This document shows, one piece after another, positions 32,196-43,235 of a DNA stretch of 64,000 bases (its first letter is position 1; every line of letters starts with the position of its first letter). Source of the stretch: Cricetomys ansorgei (Eukaryota; Chordata; Mammalia; Rodentia; Nesomyidae). The notes beneath the pieces are model-generated. The model had not been told where the DNA came from. It ran no database searches and was given only the letters and a program-made list of their open reading frames with translations. The translations under genes and the position numbers were made by a program. Where the stretch lies: the NCBI GenBank assembly GCA_026225945.1, contig JAMJFZ010001868.1, forward strand, positions 3,756,001-3,820,000. Reading direction: 5' to 3'.

Positions 32196-33599
32196 TCTGA
32201 AAAATAAAATTTAAAGAGAAAGAATGATCGGTCACTCACCATGTGAGTGACTAGATGTCAGTCCTGTTGATCCACAGGGCTGACCAGGAAACAAGCATGA
32301 GCTAGGGCAGGTTTCACTGGTGTTGGAAAGCTCGGGTATCAGGCTGTGTGATAGAAACTTTTTTTAATTTAAACATTTTTTTTTTCACATTGGTTAGACA
32401 CTATAATACTTAGATGCTACAGCATAGGCCTGAAATATTAGCGACTATTTCAGCACATGGCTCTCTAAACTGAGCTTGGGGTAGCTCTACACAGAGGGAT
32501 CAGTTCCATCTATTATGTCGTTCTCGTTCTTATGGTCCAAGGGGGTCTGTTGCCACAAGTTGGAGTTCCAGCTGCAGAGCAAGAGAAGGGTGACGCGGAA
32601 GTACATGGCCACTCTTGAAGATCACGGCCTGGGAAGGGTACCAACGATTTCTGATTATATCCAGTTGACCGGGGACTATTCTATTGGCTTCTCATACTTA
32701 CCAAGAAGCCTGGAAAGTAGTTTTTCTCCTAAACAATCCTGCATCCACAGCCATAAGGTCTACTTCTCCCCAAGAGGAAACTAACATTGGGGGAAACCTA
32801 GCATTGTCCTTTGTACAGGCCTTGCTCATCTGCTAAGAATAGACCAATGGACTTGTTCACCGAGCACTTCCCACGTGCCGCGTGCTGTGCTGCGTGCACA
32901 GGCTACAGAGACAAATGGGACAGAACCAGTACTGTCAAATGGCAGCTCTAGCTACAAGCACCGTATCAGTGATACCGATGAGAGGGATAAGGCAAAGGAC
33001 ACAGGAAAGAAGATGAAGCGCTTTAGGGCATTCGGGGAGTGGGAGGGAACACGGGGCAAGAGGTGGGAGGAAAGAGGACATGTGGAAGTCAAGAGGCAGA
33101 GCGGAGGTTCCATGAAGCACTGACGCATGGAGCTCCTGGAGTCAGACCTAGAAACATTCCTCTGCATCCCCCCTCGGCAATCCCGTTTGACCCAGGCTGG
33201 TCTTCCCGTAGAGCCAGAACTTTCCAGTTCAAACCTTGATTTCTCAGGACCGAGGAGTAAAGCTAGGAATGTGTTGAACATGGCTGTCATCAATGAATGC
33301 CCACAGCTGGCCCAGGAGAGGAAGGGCCAGGCGGGAGCTACTTATGTCAGACTTGTCTGTGGCCCCTTCTCCAGAATGAGAAGTAGACAATGGGATGCCA
33401 TTGTGTATCCAATCAGCTCTCAATTATCCAGGGACAGATTCTCCACTCTGTGGGTCCCCCCTGCTCCCTTTGACTTCCCTCCAGCTGTCTGCCCTTTGAC
33501 CGTGCTCCTGCCCATCAGAGCCCAGTCAGAGGGTGGGCAGGTGGAGGCAGGGGGAGGAAGTAAAACCCAGATCAGTCATGTTATGGCTGTTCCTTAGAC
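32196..33599. other. mostly unique sequence
   Basis: No gene was recognised. Frames of 113 and 156 codons (minus 32952-33293, plus 33127-33597) overlap each other and have no domain. A patch at 32850-32905 (ttcaccgagcacttcccacg) resembles the border of an old MIR/L2-class repeat. Confidence 0.4.
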
Positions 33600-33870
33600 A
33601 TTCTTGCAAAAGAAGAATCGCTGGTTAAACCAGCATCCAGTTTATTTGGGGTTTTAATTATCAGGCCTCCGCCTCATCCTTCGTTAGCACAGATAATTGG
33701 TAATTGGTTAAGTGATATTATTCAATCTGGGGCGCCTCTGCTATTGTATCTGCCTCGTTCCATTTTTTAAATACTCTGCATTAGTAAAAGCTACACTGAG
33801 ATGGTTTTCTGAATGTACTTGGAGTCCTGATGTTTTGACATAAAACTGGCACCTGTAGCCCCCACGCGTG
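33600..33870. promoter_or_regulatory. candidate conserved non-coding block E
   Basis: Repeat-free segment with a dense cluster of homeodomain-type words: ggttttaattatcaggcctc and agataattggtaattggtta. Enhancer role is an inference from motif density only. Confidence 0.28.
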
Positions 33871-34004
33871 AGGGGACGTAGGAGTAGTTTGAGTGACGAC
33901 ACATATACGGGAAGAGACCACAGATGCTTTAAAGTCACATTTCACAAGCAATCTAAACCTGAGACAAACGTGAGAGTGCTTTTGTTGTCACTGTTTCTGT
34001 TTTC

Positions 34005-34225
34005 GTTTTCTTTAGACAGGGTCTCTCTGCGTAGTCCTGGTGTCCTGGAGCTCCCTCCGTAGACCAGGCCGGCCCGGAGCTCCCTCTGTAGACCAGGCCG
34101 GCCTGGAACTCCCTCTGTAGACCAGGCCGGCCTGGAACTCCCTCTGTAGACCAGGCTGGCCTGGAACTCAGAATTCCACCTGCCTCTTGAGTGCTGGGGT
34201 TAAAGGGATGAGCTACCACACCCAG
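34005..34225 (-). mobile_element. B1 SINE with 4 x 29-bp internal expansion
   Basis: Minus-strand B1 with tagacagggtctctctgcgt at one side and gcctcttgagtgctggggtt...accacacccag at the other. The central segment occurs as four head-to-tail 29-bp units: 34046-34074, 34075-34103, 34104-34132 and 34133-34161. An ordinary B1 carries this segment once in this form. The minus-strand reading frame shows matching repeated GLVYRG/PAWSTEG peptides, an artefact. Confidence 0.93.
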
Positions 34226-34504
34226 AGTGTTTTTAAAGCTCTTCTCTGAGATCCTGTGCAGTCAAGGTGAAGGTGAGGGGGGGCAGAGTTCTCATCCTGT
34301 TCCCTCCAACTGGTGCCTTGACTTTGAACATCACGGTTCATTCACCAGAACGAAACAAAGCTTGTCTCTGCTGTACGGAAGTGAGAAGCTGAGATGATGT
34401 GTGTAAGAAGTGAGCTAATGTGTGCCTGTATAGAAAAGGTTGTTCTGTCTGCTGGCACCATTTGAGCTCACAGCAGCATTTAAACAGAAAACTTAAAACT
34501 ATGC

Positions 34505-34657
34505 AAGCAGAGCAGTGGAGGGACACGCCTTTAGTCCCAGCACTGGGGAGGCAGAGGCAGGAGGATCTCTGTGAGTTCGAGGCCAGCCTGGTCTACAGAG
34601 TGAGTTCCGGGACAGCCGAGTTACAACAGAGAAACCCTGTCTGGAAACAAAACAAAA
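34505..34657 (+). mobile_element. B1 SINE
   Basis: Well-preserved B1: cagtggagggacacgccttt, agtcccagcactggggaggc, gttcgaggccagcctggtct, cagccgagttacaacagaga and aaccctgtctgg, then an ACAAAAC tail. An approximate target duplication (actatgcaa / acatatgcaa) flanks it. Confidence 0.93.
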
Positions 34658-34884
34658 CAAAAACATATGCAAAAACATGGCAAGCCAGAAGTCTTGGCTT
34701 AATCATCAGGTTACAGTGTGCAATGGGAAGAATTTATATTCTGAAAGTTGGAACAAACGGTTGCTTTGTTTCCTAGGACTTTTTATTTTGGAAATCCCAT
34801 GGTGTTTTGAATTGTTTGAGAATTATGTATTCTCCAGAAGAGTGGGGTCCAACACAACTAAGCACCTCAGAGTGAGTCTCAGAG

Positions 34885-35195
34885 GTGGCCTGGAGAAGGC
34901 TCCGGCTTTGGGGTCAGAATGGAGGGATCTGAGTTTGAATAGGACAGAGCCAGTGTAACAAGTTGCCAGTGAGTGTAAATCTGCCCTCTGGAGAACTGGT
35001 AGTTCCACAACAGGGGCCTGGATCTGCTCCAAGACTCGGTTTGACTCCTGACTTTGCCATATATTTGTAAGCTGTTGATAACTATCCCTTTAGCCTCAGT
35101 TACATCATCTAGCTAATGGGAACAGCAATGGGTTAGCGTCTCTGCAGGGATAACATACACAAGTGCACGTAGCACCTGGCCTCATACATAAGCCT
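34885..35195 (+). mobile_element. MIR SINE (one certain copy, possibly two)
   Basis: 35015-35195 carries gactcggtttgactcctgac, ccctttagcctcagttacat, catctagctaatgggaacag and gtagcacctggcctcatac, a MIR. The segment 34885-34960 (gctttggggtcagaatggag, ctgagtttgaataggac) looks like the 5' half of a second MIR. Confidence 0.72.
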
Positions 35196-37134
35196 TCGGG
35201 ACTGTCGAGCATATTCAAGATTTGAATTTAGTGGCCTGAAAAATCATCAGTCCCTGTCGGAAGTCCATGAGAGGTAAAGTTGTGAGAAGGAAGGATTCCA
35301 ATCGCATGACGTCATCTCCTCTGCGACAACATGCCGGCTTGTTTATTCATAGATGAGTACGTCTACCTGAGTGTATTGTAGTGAATCCTTCCTGGGGCAG
35401 GAGGCAGCAGCATTTCTTGCAGAGATGTGTCTTGGGTTAAGTTGGCTTGACAGAACATAACCTTTGCATAGACAAATTTCGACAAAGGGTCCTGAAATGG
35501 CTTATGCAATCTTAAGGTTTTCCCCGTGTTCTGCTAGGGCGGTCTGTGGGGCGTGAGCAGGAACACAAGCTGTCTGGCTGGTACACAATCTGTCATGCGC
35601 TCAAATGTATGGAACTGTCGTCTCCTGTTTGGGCCTCACAGAAAATCTCTGAATTGTTCTGGATGTCTTACCATGCTAATCAAATAAACCATGACTAATT
35701 AAATGTCATAATGCATGATGTAAACCTGTTAATGTCGGGGGAGACCTTTAAAAACAACGACGGAGAAGGGCAAATTTGTCACATGTCAACGTTTTTAGCT
35801 AATTTCCAGTAGTAAATAAGCAAATTTTATTTCAGAAACCTAAAAACTGTCTGCTGATGTGATTAGGGGGACCCTACATTTTGTGCCTGATTAGACTGTG
35901 GCTTAGATAGGGGGCTGGAAAATCTCGTCTGAATAGTTAACTACCCATTTTTTCAATTAAGCATAATATTATGTTAACATCTTAAAGAGGTAAACGATGG
36001 CACAGTAAATCTGATTACAATTCAGACTTACAACTGGGTTCTCTTGCAATTTTCAAAAAGCTGATTGCATTTTACATCTTCCCTGCTACTGTCAGAGCAG
36101 CCTGTAGCACACGTTGCTGCACACTGCCACCCCCTCCGCCTGGTGTCTGTGTCTCTGCCTGGTGACCTCTGCTGTAAGAGCCGCCGCAGAAATCACAAAC
36201 TCTCACATCAATTTGCCACAATTGGATGTGGCATCTTGCAGCTAATTCGGTTTGGGAAGAAATGCACCTGGCTCTGTTTTTTCCCTATAGAACGCGGAGG
36301 GAGTTCGGAGTCGACACAGACCCCCGTCTAAGAGAGGAACCCATGTGCTTTTCAAGGTCTAAGCAGTTTGTCTTCATCTCCCCAAATGCAGCCCATGACA
36401 AAGGGAAAGGAGCTGAATTATTTAATGCAAAAATAAATTAGATCGGGGTCAGGGAGGGAGGAAGAGAAACCAAATGAACTGAAAATTCAACTGTTGATCT
36501 AACTTCTAATTTCCTCCCTTTAGAAGAGAAAGCAGCCCTTTTTGTTTGGTTTCAACTCTTCTTCTCTTTGTTTCTAATCGGCCCCATTAAATGGGACGCC
36601 TTCCGTATCAGAGCCCGGAAGAAATGCCATCAAATCAATACTATTGGAAAAGAAATACAAACACACAAAGTTTTATGGGGTGTTTTTTAATGTTTCAAAC
36701 TGGTTTGTGGTTGTAGAAAATAGACGAAATGGTAATGTGTTTAATCTATTACTGATTAATGTAAAGACACGAGGGTGGCTGTTGAAGGGAAAACACAAGT
36801 CTCTGGTCTTTTATTCAGTGACCCACATTTTATCTCAATTATGCTTCAGATGTTGAACAACTAAATAATCAGCAACAAATCCTACCTCATAAATGTGACG
36901 TCCATTGAATATGTGAGGATGCTCTGAAGGAAGGGGGAGGGATAATTGGGTATTTGGCACAGTGTGGTTTTCCCTGTATAGTGCACTAAGTTGCATTTAT
37001 ATGGAAAAGAACATTTTTGTAGAGAAGTAAATGAATGCTACGGCTCACATCTTCTCTGGGTCATGTTGCCATAAAAATACAAGAAGCACTTCTCCTGTAA
37101 AGTGAGAATACTCTTTGGGTAACTAACCCGTTGC
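35196..37134. promoter_or_regulatory. candidate conserved non-coding block F
   Basis: About 1.9 kb free of recognisable repeats. The densest part (35640-36060) contains ccatgctaatcaaataaacc, gactaattaaatgtcataat, gtaaataagcaaattttatt and a ttcaattaagcataatatta block: homeodomain, forkhead-like and POU-like words packed together. Another compact piece is 36540-36640 (gccccattaaatgggacgcc). Regulatory function is inferred. Confidence 0.3.
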
Positions 37135-37330
37135 TTTTATTTATTTTGTATTTATTTGCTTATTTTATTTGTATGTGGGGAAGGCACGTATACACCATGG
37201 TATAGGATTTGGGGTCAAGCACAACTTGCAAGAATTAATTCTCTTTCATCATGTAGTCCTAGGGTTCAAACTCAGGTCTTCAGGCTTGGTGGCAAGCTAC
37301 TTTATGCATGAAGCTAACTCACTAGCCCCT
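37135..37330 (-). mobile_element. B3A-like SINE (B2 superfamily)
   Basis: Reverse complement: aagcacaacttgcaagaatt, tcatcatgtagtcctagggt, caaactcaggtcttcaggct, tggtggcaagctactttatg and aactcactagcccct. A T-rich run follows. Confidence 0.78.
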
Positions 37331-37509
37331 ACCCCTTTTTTTTTTTTTTACTTTGTTATTTTTAAGAATGAGGCTACGCTGTGTCAGAGGTCAAATTGGG
37401 ACAGTTTTATATATAACTCCCATCACAATGATCAAACTTCAAGCTATATCTGCACTATTTTAAAGTAAGAGAGGATGGAAATTTCATTTTGTCGGGGGAG
37501 GGGGCTGTT

Positions 37510-37615
37510 TCTACCTCTAAGCAACATGAGGGCAGGGATCTCTCTGACTTTCTGTCGCCCTCCTCTTGTACTTGGTACAAAATCAGTAACTGAGGCTCAA
37601 CTGTGTGACTAAGTG
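37510..37615 (+). mobile_element. L2 3' end fragment
   Basis: acatgagggcagggatctct, ctttctgtcgccctcctctt and tggtacaaaatcagtaactg correspond to the L2 3' end ('gagggcagggactgtgtct...agtaggtgctcaataaa'). Confidence 0.6.
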
Positions 37616-38704
37616 ACCAGAGTCTTATAACTCCATGTTCAGTTCTCCTTTGCAGGGTTAGACCTGGCCTTCATCTACCTGGATGGCAGCCTGACCTATT
37701 GTGTGATAATGTAATCATGTATGTGCCTGCTAGAAGGTCTGGCAAATTTGTCTTTAAAGGCAGAGCGTCTATCAGGGTTCCTTGGTACCTTTTTGCATCA
37801 GCCTCTCCAGCATCTCAAGGATAGCCAGCCTCATAAGAACGCCCAGTCGCAGAGATAAAAGACAACTCATTTGAGGCTGGTGATACTGACTAGTGTTGTC
37901 ATGTCCAACAAATGATGAACGAAAGGAAAAGATTTTGGAGCTAAGGAGCAGGAAACAAAATCAAAACAAGTTCCCAGAACTCTCCCAATCTTACAACCAC
38001 CATGGCTGAAAGTACCTCATGGCAACTTCATTATTTTCTCTGATAGATTACGAGTTTGCAGATCACTAGACAAATCCATCTTCAGAAGCAAGAAGAGACT
38101 CCAAATGGTCACTTTGCTTAATTTTCTGTTTGAGTTTATTGTAGTCACAGCTCATCTTCATGAGACCTAGTGGCCTGGAGAGGTGGTTATTCTCTAGAAT
38201 GCTTTTAACTCTTTAGCATCTACACAGAATGAGGAATCAACAAGTAGCAAAATTAACAACTAATTCATTGGTGAGTATATTTATATATCAGGAGAGGTTG
38301 GTTGGCTACACACAGCAGGAATCAAGATCACAGTGGTTTAACAAAGAGAGATTTGGTTTCAGGCCTATGTAACGGTGCTCTGGTGGGTACAGGTGGCAGT
38401 CCCACAGTGTTCCAGTCCTTTCTGCAGACATTCTCAGGGTGCAACGTGTATGCACCTTCATGAGTTAGCATGACTGTTGTGGCTACAGCCATCACTTATA
38501 AGTTGTAGGCTAGAAGGTAAGAAGGCAAAGAGGCTAAGGGAGCCCTTTAAGTGGAAGCAGCCACTATCCACAGCCTGGAACCCTCACAGTGATTCCTCTT
38601 ACCTTACCACGTAGAATGTAGCTAGCTGCAGCGAAGACTAGAAAAGCAATCTCATCTAAACTTAGAATCCAAGCCCTAATACTAAGGAGAGGAAGAAAGT
38701 GTAT
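37616..38704. other. unique sequence with possible old remnant
   Basis: No gene was recognised. 38290-38690 has a faint resemblance to an ancient repeat (agatttggtttcaggcctat) that was not classified. Confidence 0.35.
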
Positions 38705-39150
38705 TTATTAGACAAGGTAACAGCAAGAGCCACCACATTCACACACGGTGTCTTCACCATTTTATGTCACATAACTGAGTATCAGAGACTGGCGACTTAC
38801 AAAGATCAGGGATGTATTTGGATAATGGTTTTGGAAGCCGAGAAGTCCAATATCTCAGTGCCAATATGGGGCTACAAAGAATTCTCAGAGGCTAATAGCA
38901 CTCTCTGCCTTCACAGAGGACCCGGTTTTGGTTCCCAGCATCCACATGGCAGCTCACAACTTCCTGTAACTCCAGTTCCAGAGGATCTAAATCCTATTCC
39001 AGCCTCCATGGATACCAGGCATGCAAGTTATGCATAGATATGCAGACAGAGCACCATCACGTTTTTTAAAGGTACCAACATCTGATGAGGAACTGCTTGA
39101 TGCATCCTAACATGGCATAGGGCATCATACAGAAAGACCCAAAAAGCATG
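38705..39150 (-). mobile_element. MaLR (MST/MLT-like) LTR split by a B3
   Basis: The left part has gagtatcagagactggcgac, gatgtatttggataatggtt and agccgagaagtccaatatct. The right part has aacatctgatgaggaactgc and ctaacatggcatagggcatc. Together they match the reverse complement of a MaLR LTR 3' half, interrupted by the SINE at 38886-39068. Confidence 0.65.
38886..39068 (+). mobile_element. B3 SINE nested in LTR
   Basis: Plus-strand B3 lacking the extreme 5' head: gaggacccggttttggttcc, cagcatccacatggcagctc and gtaactccagttccagagga, then gcatgcaagttatgcataga. Confidence 0.85.
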
Positions 39151-39240
39151 CTAACTTTGACCCTCTGCCTGCTCTGCTCAGATCTCCTCTTGGATTTCCT
39201 ACTGCTCCCTCTCCTTCTTCTTTTTAAAATTATTTACTTA

Positions 39241-39437
39241 GGGCTGGAGAGATGGCTCTGTGGTTAAGGGCACTGGCTGCTCTTCAGAGGACCCAGGTTC
39301 AATTCCCAGCACCTACATAGCAGCTCACAGACATCTGTAACTTAAGTTTCAGGATATCTGAAGCCTTCTTCTGCCCTCCATGGGCACCCCATTCATTTAC
39401 ATGTATACAAGTAAATAAAGATAAAACATTTAAAAGT
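39241..39437 (+). mobile_element. B3/B2 SINE, well preserved
   Basis: Starts at gggctggagagatggctctg (A box) and has caggttcaattcccagcacc (B box region), cagctcacagacatctgtaa and an AATAAA-containing tail. One of the best-preserved tRNA-derived SINEs in the window. Confidence 0.93.
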
Positions 39438-39526
39438 AAATACTTTGTATATATTAAATAATATAATTATCACAAAAGCTCTTTTTGTTTGCTTGTTTAT
39501 TTGTTTAGTTTAGTTTTATTTGTTTT

Positions 39527-39652
39527 GTTTTAGTTTTTTGAAACAAGGTTTCTCTGCTGTGCCTCTGGCTGTTCTGGAGACCAGACTGGCCTCAGACTCA
39601 CAGAGATCTGCCTGCCTCTGCCTTCCAAGAGCCACCACTGCCTGGCTGAAAA
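39527..39652 (-). mobile_element. B1 SINE
   Basis: Minus-strand B1: gttttttgaaacaaggtttc, ctggctgttctggagaccag, cagagatctgcctgcctctg and ccaccactgcctggc. A short internal deletion removes part of the duplicated segment. Confidence 0.88.
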
Positions 39653-39674
39653 GGTGTGCTTATCATCATGTTTC

Positions 39675-39785
39675 ACATAAGACTTTTAGACACAAAGAGC
39701 TGAAGTGACTTTTCCAGGGTTACACAGCTAATAAATGGCAGAGGCAGGAATGAAATCCAGGTAGTCTGACACTAGATAAACTGAT
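39675..39785 (-). mobile_element. MIR SINE
   Basis: Reverse-complement MIR: aaagagctgaagtgactttt, ccagggttacacagctaata, atggcagaggcaggaatgaa and atccaggtagtctgacacta. Confidence 0.85.
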
Positions 39786-39802
39786 CAGAAATTTCCCAGT
39801 AA

Positions 39803-39908
39803 GGGTCTAGGTTTGGTGGCACATGCCTAGAATCCTGGTGTTAGGAATACTGAGGCAAGAGGATTTCAAAGCCAAAGCCAGCCTGGATGACAAAAAAGAC
39901 CCTATTTC
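39803..39908 (+). mobile_element. B1-derived SINE fragment
   Basis: ggtctaggtttggtggcaca, tgcctagaatcctggtgtta, aaagccagcctggatgacaa and gaccctatttcta. A diverged B1/RSINE type. Confidence 0.7.
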
Positions 39909-39921
39909 TAAAAGCACTAGC

Positions 39922-40245
39922 AAGGCTGGGGAGATGAGGCAGCCTGTAAAGCACCTACTCTCCAGCATCAGGGCCTCAGTTCAACCCCCAGAAGCTCTAT
40001 TAAAAAGTTGGGCTGGTGGTGCATACGTGTACTGCCAGTGTTATGGAGATGGGAGTTAGACAGGGATGGGTCCCTGGATCCTCTCTAGTCAGCTGGTCTA
40101 GCCTATTCCAAAAAGTCCCAGGCCATCAAAAGTCCCTGCCTCAAAAAAAAAAAAAATAAATAAATAAAAAAGGATGGGAAGGAGCCTGGAAAAGGGCACA
40201 CCTGGACACCCTCTGATACACACACATGCATGCACACACAAATTT
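39922..40245 (+). mobile_element. B4A SINE
   Basis: Composite SINE: aaggctggggagatgaggca, gggcctcagttcaaccccca, gggctggtggtgcatacgtg and aagtccctgcctcaaaaaa, with a CA-rich 3' end (gatacacacacatgcatgca). Confidence 0.83.
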
Positions 40246-40499
40246 GCCAAACAAGTCCAAGCAGTTTAACATAAAGTTCAATCATTAGACTTTCCCAAAA
40301 GCACCACTTTGGCTTTCCATTTTTAGAGAAGAAGCCCGCCCTGGGGTGTAGGCTCCAGCCACTCCTTTTGCCTTGTGTTGTAGTCACCATGGTCTCAACT
40401 TAACACTTTCAGTGCTACCTTTCCTTCCTCGCGTTTTCATTTGTGTACAGTCATTGAAACAACTCAACGTTAGGAAACCTTTTCTTTTTTATTGTATAT

Positions 40500-40652
40500 T
40501 TGGTGCTGGGGGATAGCTTAGCTGTTAAGAACATTTGCTGTCCATGTTGAGGACCCAGGTTTGGGTCCCAGCTCCCACAGGGGACCCACAACCATCTGTA
40601 ACTCCAGTTCCAGGCTATCTGATGCCCTCTTCTGGTCTTCTCACAGTTCATA
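40500..40652 (+). mobile_element. B3 SINE
   Basis: gctgggggatagcttagctg, gaggacccaggtttgggtcc, acccacaaccatctgtaact, ccagttccaggctatctgat and gccctcttctgg. 3'-truncated, without a clear A tail. Confidence 0.85.
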
Positions 40653-41929
40653 TTTTGATTGAGTAACTAGAAATATCATCTTGTTCTTCTCCTGATTGTA
40701 GCCAGACACTTAGGATCAATCTCAGAGAAAAACACTAAGCAGCCAATGAGAAGTCCTACGGGTCTACCATGCTACTGTCTACAGCTACATGGGCTACAGT
40801 GTCTGTGACCTGCCGGCCTCTCCCTCATTCCCCTGTTCTCCAGGCAGGCGACAGCCACTGTCTTCTTAGCACATTTGCAGGACCTTCTTGGGAGGCAAAC
40901 CCTCTTTCTCTCTAGCTGTCTGACCTGACACTAGCTTTGCTTCCACAGCTAAAACATAGCCCACAAGCCTGCACACTTCAAGGCCAGAATGCTTACTCAC
41001 AAAGAGGTTAGCTGGAAGTATTGCTTTCCTTAGATTTAGTGTGAGGATATCTGGTCTGTACACTCCGGAACCTTGAAATCCCAGACCTACCTTAACTCTA
41101 GGGCCAATTGAAGTTACCCCTTTTCTCCTTGGGGAGACCAACCATGCCCTTGCAAGACATATGTGCCTCTCTCAGGATCTATCCCACTTCCCAACCTGGC
41201 CCCCAGAGCCAAATCATCTCACAGCACAGACACAAAATGACTACCTAGCCCAGTGTAAGAAATGCTAAGTCTGTTGAGGAAAGAAAGCACTGTCCACTGA
41301 AGAAGCAGCAGAGCTGGGCAATGGGTGCAGCCACGAGCCAGGGCAGCGCATCGGGACTGTATTCTGGGGGTGCTGAAGTGAAGGGGCGCAGACAGTGGGG
41401 CTGGGAAACAGTCTTTTGACATAAACTGTGTCTCTGTCAGGGAAAGAATTAACAGTCAGGAAAAGGATCTCTAGCAAAACAGGTAGCAGGGAAAGTCTCA
41501 AGCAAGAAGCAGAATGCACAGATTATAAAAGGATAAAAATAAAAAACAAAAAAAAAACTTTTTTTTTAAGGTAAAGAAACACATAGCCAGGAACACAGAA
41601 AACCTCAGCAGAACAGTGATGGGACTTGGGGAGCCGAAGTCTGATCCCACAGGAGCTGTGGGTTTACGTGGTTTTCGTGGCTTAGGATGGGTCCCTGTCC
41701 CTAATTTTGGACTGGTTAGCTTAGACCAGGGAATGGAAGCCGACAGTCCGACACATCCAGGTAAACACATCCAGGTCAGGCCTTGAGCTTCTCTGGCCAA
41801 TCTGGACTGGTCAAGTGAAGAGATTTGGAGGGTGCCACAGGCAGGAGCCTGCCTTGCCGGGTCTTTGTCTTGATCAAAAGCGTGCGGATGCACCCATAAG
41901 TTTGCAATCTTTATTGTTGTTACTGTTGT
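40653..41929. other. unique sequence, nothing recognised
   Basis: An A-rich/T-rich junction at about 41540-41568 may be a retroposon tail remnant. Otherwise no feature was recognised. Confidence 0.4.
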
Positions 41930-42190
41930 TGTTGTTTTGAGACAGGATCTCTCTACATAAACCTGAGCTGTCCTGGAACTCACTATGTAGACAAGGCTGG
42001 TCTGCCCCTGCCCCTGCCCCTGCCCCTGCCCCTGCCCCTGCTCCTGCCTCTGCCTCTGCCTCCTCTGCCTCTGCCTCTGCCTCCTCTGCCTCTGCCCCTT
42101 CCCCTGCCCCTGCCCCTGCCCCTGCCCCTGCCCCTGCCTCTGCCTCTCCAGTGCTGGGATTAAGGGTGTGCACCACCACACCCAGTGTCA
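41930..42190 (-). mobile_element. B1 SINE disrupted by a (CTGCCC)n-type array
   Basis: Minus-strand B1: gttttgagacaggatctctc, gagctgtcctggaactcact and atgtagacaaggctgg on the left; ctccagtgctgggattaagg and gtgtgcaccaccacacccag on the right. The usual CTGCCTCTGCCT stretch between them has grown to about 145 bp (42003-42148) of CTGCCC, CTGCCT and CTGCCTC units. The minus-strand frame therefore reads GQGQGQ/AEAEAG runs, which is not a real protein. Confidence 0.93.
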
Positions 42191-43182
42191 CCTTTATTAT
42201 TTATCTTTGTCCCCTTTCGCTATCTGTCTGCTTATCAGGAATCTGTCAATTCCTAGTCTCTCACTATAATTCCTTGGTCTTACAGATAATTCTAGCAAGT
42301 TTGCAGAGAGTGATGACTCACACTGGGGTACCAAATGTTAAAGGAAACAAAAGCTCAGATAGGTAAGCAAACTCCATATTCATACCACATAAGATCAAAT
42401 AACCTACCAGCTGGGGCATGCTCCATGGCCAAAAGAGGCAGTGCAGGAGGAAACAAAGACATTACTGAAATAGCTGTTCTCCACAGCAGTGATCAGCAAG
42501 CTTTACCCATAAAAGGTTTGAAAACAAATGTTCCAGTTTATGCAATCCTGTGATGCTCTAACCACCATTCCTCACTGCCACTGGATCACAAAAGCATCCA
42601 TGGCCCGTATGTAAAGGAAGGAGCATGTGAGGGGAACAGATAGGTGGAGTTTAGGGACGTATAATAGGAGAGTCACAGAGATCACAGAGATGATCCAGGG
42701 AGAGACGGAGGGAGGCTGTGACATAGGCGTGGCAGATGGAAAGAGACGGAGACCAGGCAATGCTAAAGACTTGGTTCACGTAATTGTGAGGACTGGAAAA
42801 ATCTGAAGTCTATGGCCACCAGGTTGAAAATTTTGGGCGGGGCTGATACTGCAGTCTTGAGTCTAAACCCCATAGGGCACAGCTGCAAACTCACGCACGG
42901 GTTTACGTTGTAATCTGAGAATTTCATCTTTGGAAAACCTTGCTGTATGTTATTAAATCCTTTAACTGATGCTATAGGGGCCACATACTTGGTGGAAAGG
43001 AGCCACCATTGCTGAGTGTCTACTGGTTCATGCATTAATCACATCTTTGATGAACAGAAACATAGAATCTGGGGTTTAGCCAAGCAAAGGGCACCAGAGC
43101 TTGTCCAAAATGACACCCAGAATTTATCACAGCACCATCTAAATTCCAAACGTCCTGTAGGTGTAGTGGAGGCCTTAATTGT

Positions 43183-43185
<3 letters not shown>
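42191..43185. other. unique sequence, nothing recognised
   Basis: No repeat family, gene or RNA was recognised. Short frames (62-90 codons) lack features. Confidence 0.4.

Positions 43186-43230
<45 letters not shown>
43186..43230. repeat. (CT)n microsatellite
   Basis: 45 bp of pure CT repeats. Confidence 0.99.

Positions 43231-43235
<5 letters not shown>

Noticed and set aside
33127..33597. 156-codon plus-strand frame
   Set aside because: No domain, overlaps a 113-codon frame on the other strand, and no splice or promoter context. Probably chance.
39241..39437. Possible functional tRNA gene because of A and B box-like sequences
   Set aside because: The sequence is a B3/B2 SINE with SINE body and A-rich tail. 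A cloverleaf is not preserved.
41498..42191. 227- and 105-codon minus-strand frames with GQGQGQ and AEAEAG repeats
   Set aside because: They are created by the hexanucleotide expansion within a B1 SINE. No independent coding evidence.
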